Shown here: positions 44,608 to 53,007 of the stretch, one piece after another | How positions within the stretch are numbered: position 1 is the stretch's first letter | Layout of the letters: each line of letters opens with the position of its first letter | NCBI RefSeq assembly: GCF_021497505.1 | Contig: NZ_CP069349.1 | Coordinates: 1,243,131-1,307,130 of the forward strand | Reading direction: 5' to 3' | Source: Turicibacter sp. TJ11 | GTDB lineage: Bacteria; Bacillota_I; Bacilli_A; MOL361; Turicibacteraceae | DNA length: 64,000 nt | Notes under the pieces: model-generated | Told to the model about the DNA's origin: nothing | Databases searched by the model: none | Seen by the model: only the letters and a program-made list of their open reading frames with translations | Translations under genes and position numbers: made by a program

Positions 44608-45881
44608 TATTCTGCCACCTCTTTCCCAGTTAAGAAGAAAATCGAATCTTCTTTAATTTTTTTAGCGACTGAGACAATTTGATCAGCTGTAATTGAATTG
44701 ACTTCACGAACCCATTCTTCTACTGTTAATGGTTTTGATAATAAGCGATTTAGTGCCTCATGTGCCATCATCCCTGAAGCTTGATCCATTGATTCTAATT
44801 TTGAATTAATTAATGATTTTTTAGCTAAATCCATTTCTTTATCTGTAAAATTACCCGCCATCATGTCTTTTAGCTGTTTATCAATAATTTTTAATGCTTT
44901 TTCATAGTTTTGCGATTCAATACCTGAATAAACATACATTAAACCTTTGTAATTATCTAAGCGAGAAGCACAGTAATAACATAAAGATTCTTTTTCACGA
45001 ACATTTATGAATAATTTAGAGTGAGCATAGCCTCCGAACATGGCATTAAATACTAGTAAAGGTAAGTAATCTTCATCTCCAATACGAGTATACGTACGAT
45101 ATCCTATATTTAATTTACCTTGAGCAATATCTTGTTCTTCTTTAATAACTTTTACTTCTTCAATGACTTTATCTTCTTTATCAATCACTTGTAAGTTAAC
45201 TGAACGATGTTGAAAATCAAAGTATTTTTTGAAAATATCATGCACTTTTTCATGATCAATATCTCCAACTACTGTAATATTTACTTGATTTTCATTTAAC
45301 ATTTGCTGATAAGTTTCTACTAAAGACTTAGCACTAATGTTTACTAAATCTTCTACATATCCAGTTGAATTAATACTAAAGCTTTCATTTTGACACATCG
45401 TCTCCACAAGCTTTTGTAAAGAATAAGAAACTTTATCGTCATAAATAGATTCAATGTATTCTTTTAATAAACGTTTTTCGATTTCTACGACTTGTTCTTT
45501 AAAGGCTCCATTAATAAATAGAGGATTTAAAATAACTTCTTTTAAAAGTTCGACCCCCTCTTCTAGTAATGGTTCACGATCGCCTAAAAACTTTTCATTA
45601 GCGAGTGACAGATAAAATTTAATATTATGCATCTTTCCTCTTTTTTCAACAGTCGTTGATAAAGATGCTCCATAAAGAGATTCTAAGTATGTATTAATCT
45701 CTTTTTTTGATGGATATTTTTCTGTTGCTGAACGTAAAACATAAGGAAGTAAAGAACGTTTTGTTACTGTTTCGCGATCAATTTCAGATTGAAAAGAAAT
45801 TGAAATCAAATTCGTTTTAAATTTATCTGTTTTGATCACCGTTAATGTATAACCTAAATCATCAAATTGACGAACTTCCAT
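44607..45881 (-). CDS. M16-family protein, YmfF-like (probably inactive subunit)
   Basis: A 424-residue protein with the M16 fold but without an HxxEH motif at the expected N-terminal position (about 45-70 reads VLRSATEKYPSKKEINTYLE). It keeps late family features such as SLCYYCASRLDNYKGLMYVYSG near residue 310. It should pair with the active enzyme encoded directly downstream, as alpha and beta subunits do elsewhere in the family. It is first in the two-gene unit and has a normal start. Confidence 0.85.
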   Translation of the reverse strand: MEVRQFDDLGYTLTVIKTDKFKTNLISISFQSEIDRETVTKRSLLPYVLRSATEKYPSKKEINTYLESLYGASLSTTVEKRGKMHNIKFYLSLANEKFLGDREPLLEEGVELLKEVILNPLFINGAFKEQVVEIEKRLLKEYIESIYDDKVSYSLQKLVETMCQNESFSINSTGYVEDLVNISAKSLVETYQQMLNENQVNITVVGDIDHEKVHDIFKKYFDFQHRSVNLQVIDKEDKVIEEVKVIKEEQDIAQGKLNIGYRTYTRIGDEDYLPLLVFNAMFGGYAHSKLFINVREKESLCYYCASRLDNYKGLMYVYSGIESQNYEKALKIIDKQLKDMMAGNFTDKEMDLAKKSLINSKLESMDQASGMMAHEALNRLLSKPLTVEEWVREVNSITADQIVSVAKKIKEDSIFFLTGKEVAE

Positions 45882-45896
45882 AAAGTCACCACCTAT

Positions 45897-46490
45897 TTAT
45901 AGTTAATATCTTTTTTATGCTTCTTCATTATAGGATATTTTAAACATTAAATCAAAAAAGTTCCATTTTAATTATGATTTTCAAATGTAGAACATGAAAT
46001 AAATACAATCTCCTTTTATTTAGCAAGAACATGGATCTTTCACGACAAGAACTTATGCACGATTAAGCTTATAACCTTTATAATTGTCTAATAAATAAGT
46101 ATCTATTGTCTTAGACAATTCATATGGTTTTATATCCTGTAATTGACTTACTTTTATCATTACTTTTAAGCTATCTCAATTAATAGCTAAACGATTTTTT
46201 GATGTTTGCTTACATCGTTCGAGTCATTTACCTGTGATATGTTTCGTGAATGAGATCTTTTTTAATTTTCAAATAATAATTAGATGAAAGAAGAAAAATG
46301 ACTCCTATTTAAATCAACTTCTATCATTATTACTAAAAGACAGATAGATTGTTAATCCATTTATTTAATTTTTTATATTCTTTATCCTTTTATTATTACT
46401 TTATTTAATATCAGTTAGAATGTTAATTTTATACCTTTTTTTAAGACGAGATTCTTCTCAAAAAAGACAATCATTCTTAAATGTCCTAAA
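45897..46490. other. Non-coding gap of about 590 bases
   Basis: No frame with a ribosome binding site is visible. Two inverted repeats occur: AATTGTCTAA/TTAGACAATT (46082-46091 with 46111-46120, 19-base loop) and AGCTAT/ATAGCT (about 46170-46188), the latter followed by TTTTTT near 46195. They may mark a small plus-strand RNA, but no promoter is convincing. Confidence 0.35.
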
Positions 46491-46491
46491 C

Positions 46492-46524
46492 AAAAAGAAC
46501 AATCGCTAACGATTGTTCTTTTTA
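46492..46524 (-). terminator. Terminator of deoC-deoD
   Basis: AAAAAGAACAATCG (46492-46505) pairs with CGATTGTTCTTTTT (46510-46523); T run on the minus strand. Confidence 0.9.
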
Positions 46525-46527
46525 AAA

Positions 46528-47241
46528 TTACTCAGCTAATTCTAAAGCAATTTCCATCATTTGAGTGAACGTATTTTGACGTTCTTCCGCTGTTGTTAAT
46601 TCATGTGTGACTAATGAATCTGAAACAGTTAAAATACATAATGCATTCACTCCCGCATAAGCAGCATTCATATATAAAGCAGCGGCTTCCATTTCAATTC
46701 CCATAACACCCATTGAAGCCCATTTTTTCCATGAATCTTTTTGAGCATCATAGAATGTATCAGATGATAAAATATTACCTACTTTAACATTGATTCCTTT
46801 TTCATTTGCTACTGTTACAGCTTTGTTTAATAATTCCCAAGAAGCAATTGGAGCATATGTTCCAGGTAACTCATATTGTGCAGCGTAATTAGAGTTTGTA
46901 CAAGCTCCCATTCCAATGATAACATCACGAATTTTAACATCTTCACGAATTGATCCACATGAACCAATACGAATTAAGTTCTTAACTCCGTAAAAATGGA
47001 TTAACTCATATGAGTAAATTCCGATTGAAGGAATCCCCATTCCAGATCCCATAACAGAGATTTTTTTCCCTTTATATGTTCCTGTATATCCGAACATATT
47101 TCGTACAGTGTTAAACTGAACCACATCTTCCAAAAATGTATCCGCAATAAATTTTGCACGTAATGGATCTCCTGGTAATAAAACTGTTTCAGCAATGATC
47201 CCTTGTTCTTTACACTCAATATGAGGTGTTGGAATTGACAT
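46528..47241 (-). CDS. deoD: Purine-nucleoside phosphorylase, DeoD type
   Basis: A 237-residue hexameric-type phosphorylase that splits purine (deoxy)nucleosides. The ATG at 47241 follows AAAGGAGTG. Family features are the N-terminal [25 protein letters not shown] with the phosphate site, [29 protein letters not shown], and the catalytic aspartate in LTVSDSL. It follows deoC by 29 bases, forming a deoxynucleoside salvage unit. Confidence 0.96.
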   Translation of the reverse strand: MSIPTPHIECKEQGIIAETVLLPGDPLRAKFIADTFLEDVVQFNTVRNMFGYTGTYKGKKISVMGSGMGIPSIGIYSYELIHFYGVKNLIRIGSCGSIREDVKIRDVIIGMGACTNSNYAAQYELPGTYAPIASWELLNKAVTVANEKGINVKVGNILSSDTFYDAQKDSWKKWASMGVMGIEMEAAALYMNAAYAGVNALCILTVSDSLVTHELTTAEERQNTFTQMMEIALELAE

Positions 47242-47270
47242 AACTTTCACTCCTTTAATTTAATTAATGA

Positions 47271-47933
47271 TTAATAAGCTGTTGTATTTTCTTTACCTTG
47301 AACTAAAGCTACTCCACCAGATGTTCCGATACGGTTCGCTCCAGCTTCAACCATAGCTTTCATATCTTCAGATGTACGAACACCACCAGATGCTTTTACT
47401 CCTACTGTTTCACCAACTGTTTGACGCATTAATCGAACATCCTCAACCGTTGCTCCACCTGTTGAAAATCCAGTTGATGTTTTGACGAAGTGAGCTCCAG
47501 CTTTAACAGACATCTCACAAGCTTTTACTTTTTCTTCATCCGTTAATAAACATGTTTCAATAATCACTTTAACTAATGTTCCATTAGCTGCATCTACAAC
47601 TGCTTTAATATCTTCATATACTAATTCCCAATTACCATCTTTAGCAGCCCCTACATTGATAACCATATCAATCTCAGTTGCTCCTGCTTCAATAGCACAT
47701 TTTGTTTCAAAAGCCTTAACTTCTTTCATTGTTGCTCCTAAAGGGAATCCAATGACTGTACAAACTTTAACATCTGTCCCTTTTAACTCCTCAGCACAAA
47801 CAGATACCCATGATGGGTTAACACAAACTGAAGCAAAATCATGTTCTTTAGCTTCGTTACATAACGTTAAAATTTGAGCTTTTGTTGTTTCAGGTTTTAA
47901 AACAGTATGATCAATGTATTTACTTGCTTTCAT
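47271..47933 (-). CDS. deoC: Deoxyribose-phosphate aldolase
   Basis: A 220-residue aldolase that converts 2-deoxyribose 5-phosphate to glyceraldehyde 3-phosphate and acetaldehyde. The Schiff-base lysine is K151 in [15 protein letters not shown], and the proton-relay lysine is K180 in VKASGGVR. It starts [14 protein letters not shown], as usual. It precedes deoD; together with Pdp (39 kb) it covers most of deoxynucleoside breakdown. A long imperfect AT-rich inverted repeat (48055-48065 with 48085-48095) lies about 120 bases upstream and could be regulatory. Confidence 0.96.
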   Translation of the reverse strand: MKASKYIDHTVLKPETTKAQILTLCNEAKEHDFASVCVNPSWVSVCAEELKGTDVKVCTVIGFPLGATMKEVKAFETKCAIEAGATEIDMVINVGAAKDGNWELVYEDIKAVVDAANGTLVKVIIETCLLTDEEKVKACEMSVKAGAHFVKTSTGFSTGGATVEDVRLMRQTVGETVGVKASGGVRTSEDMKAMVEAGANRIGTSGGVALVQGKENTTAY

Positions 47934-48206
47934 ATGAAGTCCTCCTCATGACTTTAAAATCACGCTATACAGGTCCTTATTATTATATCTGAAGTTTACT
48001 AGGTTTATTGTAAAAAAACAAAAAACTTCGGTCTTTATGAAAAATAATATAAAGTTATTTATGATGACTGGGACTATATAACAAATCATAAATAATTCTA
48101 CCAAAAATAACTATATTTTAAAACAGTTTTCATCATATAATTATATTTTTTGTCATTTTTTGTTTTTCTAATAAATCTCTATCAATGAAAGTCTTTTTAA
48201 CATTAT

Positions 48207-49283
48207 TTAATGTTTCAAGTCACTAATATACCGACTAATGGTACGAATCACTAAAAAAACTGGAATAGCAAAGAATACCCCTTTTAGTCCAAGTAAAGTT
48301 CCAGCAACCATCATTAGCATCATAATAAACAAAGGGTGAATGTCTAAGTTACGTCCAATAATAAATGGTTGAAGAAAATTGCCTTCGACTGCTTGTAAAA
48401 TAGCTAATATAATGATGACTAATAAAACTTTATTCCACGAAATAGACAAGGCAAAAATAAGAACAGGGATAGCCCCAATAAACGGACCGATAAATGGAAT
48501 AAAATCAGTGAGTCCAATTAAAAATCCAAATAATAAAGCATAATCAATCCCAGCAAACATGAGTAAAACTGTCGCGATTAATGAAACACAAACCATAATA
48601 ATAGCAAGTCCACGAATGTACGATCCTAATGAATCATCTAACAAACTAGAAATAGAGGCTACGTGAGAACGATAACGAGTAGGTACTAAATTTAATAAAC
48701 CATTTAGAATTTTTTCATAATCCTTTAAAAAATAAAATAATGCAATGGGCACAATGACAATAAACATTAAGGATCCGAGAATTGAAAAAACAATATTAAA
48801 TGTAAACCCTGTTACCTCACGAATATGTTCCGTTAATGTACTGACCCACTTACTATATTGACTTAAAAATAAATCAGATAAATGTAAACCCGATTGTTCA
48901 TCAAAAATAAGTAATTGATTTTGAATCGCTGTTAAATAGGTTGGTAAATTCATAACTAAGTCGTGAACCTCGCGAATAATCGTTGGTAAAAACCAGGAAA
49001 CAATTCCATATAAGCTTCCAAAAACAACAGCATAAAATAAAAAGACAGAAATCACACGTGGTAGCCGAATTCGATCAATCCATAGAATAAGTGGATGAAT
49101 AATGTAGGCTAGTAAAAATGCCACAAAAAAAGGAAATAAACTTCCTAGAATATCGTTCCAAATTCTCCCCCAGACTGAAGATGTTTGAATACATAAAAAC
49201 AAGATAACTAAACTAATTAAAAAAGATACTGCATACAATAAAAAACGAATAATCCTGCTATATTTATTGAAAAATTCATTCAT
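48207..49283 (-). CDS. AI-2E-family transporter
   Basis: A protein of about 358 residues; the ATG at 49283 follows GAGGTG. It has about seven membrane segments in the 2+1+4 pattern of the AI-2E (YdiK/TqsA/YtvI) family, with a long extracellular region at roughly 100-150. Conserved segments are GFLIGLTDFIPFIGPFIGAIPVLI and NFLQPFIIGRNLDIHPLFIMM. Members export diverse solutes; the substrate here is unknown, and the AI-2 name should not be taken literally. Confidence 0.9.
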   Translation of the reverse strand: MNEFFNKYSRIIRFLLYAVSFLISLVILFLCIQTSSVWGRIWNDILGSLFPFFVAFLLAYIIHPLILWIDRIRLPRVISVFLFYAVVFGSLYGIVSWFLPTIIREVHDLVMNLPTYLTAIQNQLLIFDEQSGLHLSDLFLSQYSKWVSTLTEHIREVTGFTFNIVFSILGSLMFIVIVPIALFYFLKDYEKILNGLLNLVPTRYRSHVASISSLLDDSLGSYIRGLAIIMVCVSLIATVLLMFAGIDYALLFGFLIGLTDFIPFIGPFIGAIPVLIFALSISWNKVLLVIIILAILQAVEGNFLQPFIIGRNLDIHPLFIMMLMMVAGTLLGLKGVFFAIPVFLVIRTISRYISDLKH

Positions 49284-49370
49284 CTCTAACACCTCATTAT
49301 CTCAACTAATTGCTACTATTGTCTTTATATTATAAGTGTCTAAAGTATGATTATGCTTATTTTAACTATA

Positions 49371-49397
49371 AAAAAACTCCAACATCAGTTAGAGCTC
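49371..49397 (-). terminator. Terminator of the RnfD-like gene
   Basis: On the minus strand CTCTAAC and GTTGGAG pair (one G-U) and are followed by seven T. Confidence 0.75.
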
Positions 49398-49415
49398 TTA
49401 GATTTATGTCATCAT

Positions 49416-50462
49416 TTAATTTTTTGCATGAATGATTTTATTCACTCCATCAAATAACCACATTAAAAGTTGTATGATGGCTAAAGCAAGATAGGGAGCT
49501 GCCATAAAATCAAAAAAATAACAAAGTAAAGCAGATAAAATACCTAAGCTAATACAATAAACATATTTATAATTGTGATAACTTTCAAGTATAACTAAAT
49601 CAGATAAAAGAAAAATTCCTGTGATAAAAATTGAACCATTTAATAAAAATAACACATTAATCCAGTAGGGATACTGAAAAATAAAACCTAAACTAATTCC
49701 TATTAATGTGTAAATTCCTAAATAAATCGTTAATAATTTGTAGTCAATGATTTTTCGTTTGATCAAAAATAAGGCGCATACGATTAAGGGAATAATCAGT
49801 GTAAAACATAAACTTCCTTCAAAAATCCCAAAGATAACGGTAGCTAATGAATAATAAGCAGCTTTAAATTGAGAATAAGTTAACGGATTTAACGAATGAG
49901 TCACTTCTACATAAGGTGCTGTTAACATCGGTGGAAGTTCAATTAATCCTAAATTATTGTTAGTAAATAAAATTCCTAAAACACTGATAAAATAACCAAT
50001 TAAAACAGGATGGATCCGATAAAACGTATGTCCTTTTTTTGTATTTTGCGAAAAAATAGCGATTGCTGTAATGGCTACACAAAAAACAGAAATAGGCCCA
50101 TCTAGTGATAGCATTAAAACTAATAATAAGGTAAATAAAAACGTAGGTCTTTTAAACGGAAAACAAATAGCTTGCTTGATTGATTTAGGAATCGTTCTAA
50201 CGATAAAGGCTAATATTAAATCATTCAACCAGGCATATCCTAAAATTATAGCTAATTTCATGACATGTATTTTCAAAATTTCAAATGCGATTGTTTTACC
50301 TAAATAACCAATGGTTGAATAATAGCTATATTCAACAAATAATCCTATTGCGATTAAAATTAGTGACACTCCTATAAAATATCCTACTTGATGTTCACAA
50401 AAAACACGCTTTTCATGATACTCTTTTGACTTTTGCTTGATTACTTCTTTAATTCGATTCAT
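49416..50462 (-). CDS. Multi-pass membrane protein, diverged RnfD/NqrB-like
   Basis: A protein of about 348 residues with some ten membrane segments. The start is uncertain between an ATG at 50462 and a GTG at 50474. Two regions recall the NqrB/RnfD family of ion-pumping electron transfer complexes: KKGHTFYRIHPVLIGYF, like the family's GGxGxNxFNPAxVG, and IFGIFEGSLCFTLII followed by RKIIDYKL, like GxxxGSIGETS with a following IDWRIPL. The flavin-attachment threonine region (SGATALT-type) is not clearly conserved. No other rnf or nqr gene is in the window. It could be a repurposed orphan; confidence in the family is moderate. Confidence 0.55.
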   Translation of the reverse strand: MNRIKEVIKQKSKEYHEKRVFCEHQVGYFIGVSLILIAIGLFVEYSYYSTIGYLGKTIAFEILKIHVMKLAIILGYAWLNDLILAFIVRTIPKSIKQAICFPFKRPTFLFTLLLVLMLSLDGPISVFCVAITAIAIFSQNTKKGHTFYRIHPVLIGYFISVLGILFTNNNLGLIELPPMLTAPYVEVTHSLNPLTYSQFKAAYYSLATVIFGIFEGSLCFTLIIPLIVCALFLIKRKIIDYKLLTIYLGIYTLIGISLGFIFQYPYWINVLFLLNGSIFITGIFLLSDLVILESYHNYKYVYCISLGILSALLCYFFDFMAAPYLALAIIQLLMWLFDGVNKIIHAKN

Positions 50463-50529
50463 TTTTAAATCCACCCACTCCCATTAATATCCTTTCATAT
50501 TCATTCTCTCTTCAAAATAATCTCAATTT

Positions 50530-50558
50530 AAAAAGATTAGCACAGGCTAATCTTTTTA
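50530..50558 (-). terminator. Terminator of msrA
   Basis: AAAAAGATTAGC/GCTAATCTTTTT stem around ACAG, T run on the minus strand. Confidence 0.88.
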
Positions 50559-50561
50559 ATT

Positions 50562-51071
50562 TTAACGATACTCATCCTTCAAATCTTCTTTTGGGATACG
50601 ATATAAGTTAACATGGCAGTAACCCATAGGATTTTTTGTTAAATAATCTTGATGAAACTCTTCTGCATCGTAAAAGGTTGTCTGCTTCTTAACCTCAACA
50701 ACAATCATCTGCTCGTAATTAGCTTGTTCTTTTTGGATAAAATCACGAATTACTTGAGCATCTGATTCATCTTCGTAATAAATTCCCGTACGATACTGAG
50801 TTCCAACATCATTACCTTGTCGATTTAAAATAGTTGGATCAATAATTGAAAATAAATGTTTTAAGATTTTTTCAAGTGAAATCACCTGTTCATCATAAAT
50901 CAACTCACAAGCTTCAACATGATACGTTCTTCCGGTACAAACCTCTTGATAGCTTGGATTAATCGTTGTTCCGTCGGTATAACCAACCTTTGTTTGTATA
51001 ATTCCTTTAATACGTTTGAAGTATGCTTCTACCCCCCAAAAGCATCCTCCAGCTAAAACGATTTGTTTCAT
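50562..51071 (-). CDS. msrA: Peptide-methionine (S)-S-oxide reductase MsrA
   Basis: A 169-residue enzyme that repairs oxidised methionine. The catalytic cysteine is C10 in [12 protein letters not shown]. Other family segments are [18 protein letters not shown] and [13 protein letters not shown]. It lies 25 bases after tcdA in the same direction and probably shares its transcript. There is no fused MsrB domain. Confidence 0.96.
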   Translation of the reverse strand: MKQIVLAGGCFWGVEAYFKRIKGIIQTKVGYTDGTTINPSYQEVCTGRTYHVEACELIYDEQVISLEKILKHLFSIIDPTILNRQGNDVGTQYRTGIYYEDESDAQVIRDFIQKEQANYEQMIVVEVKKQTTFYDAEEFHQDYLTKNPMGYCHVNLYRIPKEDLKDEYR

Positions 51072-51096
51072 TTTGTTTTCACATCCCTTTTAGAAT

Positions 51097-51858
51097 TTAT
51101 TGACCTTTTCGACGAATCGGAATGGACTTCGTTAATTCACGAACGACATAACTAGCTGCAATTAATCCTGCTACACTTGGAACAAAAGCATTTGAAGCGG
51201 GTGGCAATTGCTGCTTACGTACTTCACTATCTTCCTTACCAACCACTTTTATTGTGTCCTCACGACCAATGATTGGACTCTCGGTTGAATAAATAACCGG
51301 TACCTTTCCATTAACTTTTTCTTTTTTTAGTTTTGTACGAATGACCTTCGCAACCGGATCATAAGACGTATTTTGAATGTCTGCAATTTCAAACTTGGTT
51401 GGATCTAACTTATTAGCTGCTCCCATCGATGAAATAAACTTTATCTTACGACGTAAACATTGTTTAATTAAATGAATTTTAAATGTAATTGTATCTGATG
51501 CATCCACCATAAAATCAATATGATGTTCAAACAATGTCGGTGCTGTTTCTTCATTATAAAACATGTGCATTTGAATGACCTGACAATTTGGATTAATCTC
51601 TGCAATGCGTTCAGCCATTACCTCTACTTTAGAACGACCTACCGTTTTTAATGTTGCGTGAATTTGTCGATTGACGTTGGTAATATCAACCACGTCTTTA
51701 TCAATTAAAATCAATGTTCCGACACCAGTTCTAGCTAGGGCCTCCGCAGCAAAAGATCCGACGCCTCCTATCCCTAAAATAGCAACGGTACTGTTTTTTA
51801 AAATTTCTGTTCCTTCTGGTCCATATACCAATTCATTTCTAGAAAATTGATGTAACAT
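51097..51858 (-). CDS. tcdA: tRNA threonylcarbamoyladenosine dehydratase
   Basis: A 253-residue E1-like (ThiF/MoeB-fold) enzyme that cyclises the t6A base at position 37 of tRNAs, using ATP. The nucleotide-binding motif is LGIGGVGSFAAEALARTGVG near residue 30, with DKDVVDITNVNRQ near 55. The Bacillus homolog is YrvM. To my knowledge a 6S RNA gene lies next to yrvM in Bacillus; here two 6S-like RNAs are encoded upstream of this gene on the opposite strand. AAGGAG precedes the ATG. Confidence 0.93.
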   Translation of the reverse strand: MLHQFSRNELVYGPEGTEILKNSTVAILGIGGVGSFAAEALARTGVGTLILIDKDVVDITNVNRQIHATLKTVGRSKVEVMAERIAEINPNCQVIQMHMFYNEETAPTLFEHHIDFMVDASDTITFKIHLIKQCLRRKIKFISSMGAANKLDPTKFEIADIQNTSYDPVAKVIRTKLKKEKVNGKVPVIYSTESPIIGREDTIKVVGKEDSEVRKQQLPPASNAFVPSVAGLIAASYVVRELTKSIPIRRKGQ

Positions 51859-52000
51859 AACATGAAGCTCCTTACTTTTCCTATATCAAATGTTATAAAC
51901 TGATTATACCTTTATTATGTGCAAAATGCTATGAAGACTCTCAAAAAAAATTATAATAAGTTTTTTTACTTTATTTATGATTAAATCTAAATTTTTTGCT

Positions 52001-52105
52001 TATAATATAACTGTCAGGAAGAGAAGTAACTTTGCAGTGAGCATTTGTTGCCGTTATAATACCTATATTTCGATGCTGGTATGCAACATCAAGTCACTGT
52101 AATTA
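52001..52105 (+). ncRNA. Candidate structured RNA upstream of the 6S pair
   Basis: TATAAT at 52001-52006 could start a transcript near 52013. The following sequence folds into one long hairpin: CAGTGA (52035-52040) with TCACTG (52094-52099), TGTTGC (52046-52051) with GCAACA (52083-52088), and ATACC (52059-52063) with GGTAT (52078-52082). The stretch has no frame and no clear terminator. It could be a leader element, a small RNA or, less likely, a regulatory site. The -35 is weak, so this is tentative. Confidence 0.3.
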
Positions 52106-52210
52106 AGCGATTATATAAGATATAAACTCATAATAACTAGTTATTTCTCTTTTTGTCATCGTATATTCTGAATTTCATTTTATGATTGTAATGAATATAC
52201 ACTCTACTCT

Positions 52211-52398
52211 TAATATCCCCTGGGATGTACGTACGGTGATTAGTTGTTGAATCCGAACATTTCTGATAAGGGAATCTGGCGTTCTAATACGGTGTTGAAT
52301 GCCCAACGGCCTGTTGGGAATCCTAATGTATTAGACAGGATACCCACCTGCTTTCAAAGCGGGTTTTTATCCTAACACCTACGGCACTCCGGGGCATT
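52211..52398 (+). ncRNA. ssrS: 6S RNA, copy 1
   Basis: About 188 bases with the 6S architecture. A closing stem (CCCC-GG and CGTA-GGTG-TTAG at the 5' side with CTAA-CACC-TACG and CC-GGGG at the 3' side) leads to a large central bubble. The 3' strand of the bubble carries the small hairpin CCACCTGCTTT/AAGCGGGTTT, whose sequence recalls the same region of known 6S RNAs. An upper stem TCTAATAC/GTATTAGA and an apical hairpin CCCAAC/GTTGGG complete the rod. A terminator follows. The second copy conserves the bubble and changes stems in a compensatory way. 6S RNA binds the housekeeping RNA polymerase. The -35/-10 (near 52173 and 52196) is weak. Confidence 0.8.
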
Positions 52399-52402
52399 AA
52401 GG

Positions 52403-52434
52403 AAAAACACGAGTTTTATACTCGTGTTTTTTTA
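52403..52434 (+). terminator. Terminator of 6S RNA copy 1
   Basis: AAAACACGAG/CTCGTGTTTT stem and a T run. Confidence 0.9.
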
Positions 52435-52480
52435 TTTATAAATTAAACTATTTAAAAATTTCTTAAAATATATTTTTTTA

Positions 52481-52509
52481 TTGATTAAACTTAACAGACA
52501 TGATAAAAT
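52481..52509 (+). promoter_or_regulatory. Sigma-A promoter between the two 6S genes
   Basis: TTGATT (52481-52486), a 17-base spacer and TAAAAT (52504-52509). The ACATGATAAAAT part is identical to the promoter of 6S copy 2. The predicted start, near 52516, coincides with the left arm of a 13-base inverted repeat. Confidence 0.5.
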
Positions 52510-52515
52510 AAAAAT

Positions 52516-52665
52516 CCAAATTGATTGAGCCTCATATTTATACCGAATAAACACACATACATTTTAATTAGATGATCAAATGAATCTCCTCTTCATGTCC
52601 CCTAAACATGTAAGGTGATGAAAAGATAATCTAACAATCTTAACTAAGATTGTCAATCAATTTGG
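52516..52665 (+). ncRNA. Candidate RNA closed by a 13-bp perfect inverted repeat
   Basis: CCAAATTGATTGA (52516-52528) pairs perfectly with TCAATCAATTTGG (52653-52665). The segment between contains a second hairpin, ACAATCTT/AAGATTGT (52633-52652), next to the right arm, and CATGT/ACATG near 52594-52611. A sigma-A promoter would start transcription at the left arm. There is no frame and no intrinsic terminator directly after it. It lies between the two 6S copies. Confidence 0.35.
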
Positions 52666-52710
52666 TGTTATAATAAAGATGTTATTGATTGAATATATTA
52701 AGCTATGTTA

Positions 52711-52739
52711 TTGTCTTTTGACTAGCAACATGATAAAAT
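52711..52739 (+). promoter_or_regulatory. Promoter of 6S RNA copy 2
   Basis: TTGTCT (52711-52716), a 17-base spacer and TAAAAT (52734-52739); the predicted start is near 52746. Confidence 0.65.
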
Positions 52740-52745
52740 CTAATT

Positions 52746-52930
52746 AACATCTGGAATATGCGTAAGGTGATTAGTTCTTTAAATCCGAACACTTCTGATA
52801 AGGGAATCCGACGCTCTAATACCGTGTTGAATGCCTAGCTTTTTCCACCTAGGACTCCTAACGTATTAGATACGATGCCCACCTGCTAATTTAGCGGGTT
52901 TATATCCTAACACCTACGGTATTTTGGAGA
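52746..52930 (+). ncRNA. ssrS: 6S RNA, copy 2
   Basis: About 185 bases, homologous to copy 1 over its whole length. Shared blocks are CCGAACA-TTCTGATAAGGGAATC in the 5' bubble strand, TCTAATAC/GTATTAGA, and CCCACCTGCT with AGCGGGTTT in the 3' strand. Stems vary with pairing kept: the apical hairpin is CCTAG/CTAGG instead of CCCAAC/GTTGGG, and the small hairpin is GCTA/TAGC instead of GCTTT/AAGC. Such covariation supports a conserved RNA rather than a chance repeat. A good promoter precedes it and a terminator follows. Confidence 0.82.
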
Positions 52931-52957
52931 AACACAAGCTATGCTTGTGTTTTTTAT
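52930..52957 (+). terminator. Terminator of 6S RNA copy 2
   Basis: AAACACAAGC (52930-52939) pairs with GCTTGTGTTT (52943-52952), followed by a T run. Confidence 0.9.
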
Positions 52958-52962
52958 TTTGA

Positions 52963-53000
52963 AAAAAGCTATACGAATTAATAATTCGTATAGCTTTTTT
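52963..53000. terminator. Bidirectional terminator, end of the polysaccharide operon
   Basis: AAAAAAGCTATACGAATTA and its complement form a long near-perfect palindrome with T runs on both strands. Confidence 0.88.
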
Positions 53001-53007
53001 CTATTCC

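Noticed and set aside
52001-52105. Possible T-box leader (AGGAAGAGAAGTAA start)
   Set aside because: No T-box antiterminator sequence (GGTGG-ACCGCG type) follows and no aminoacyl-tRNA synthetase or amino acid gene lies downstream.
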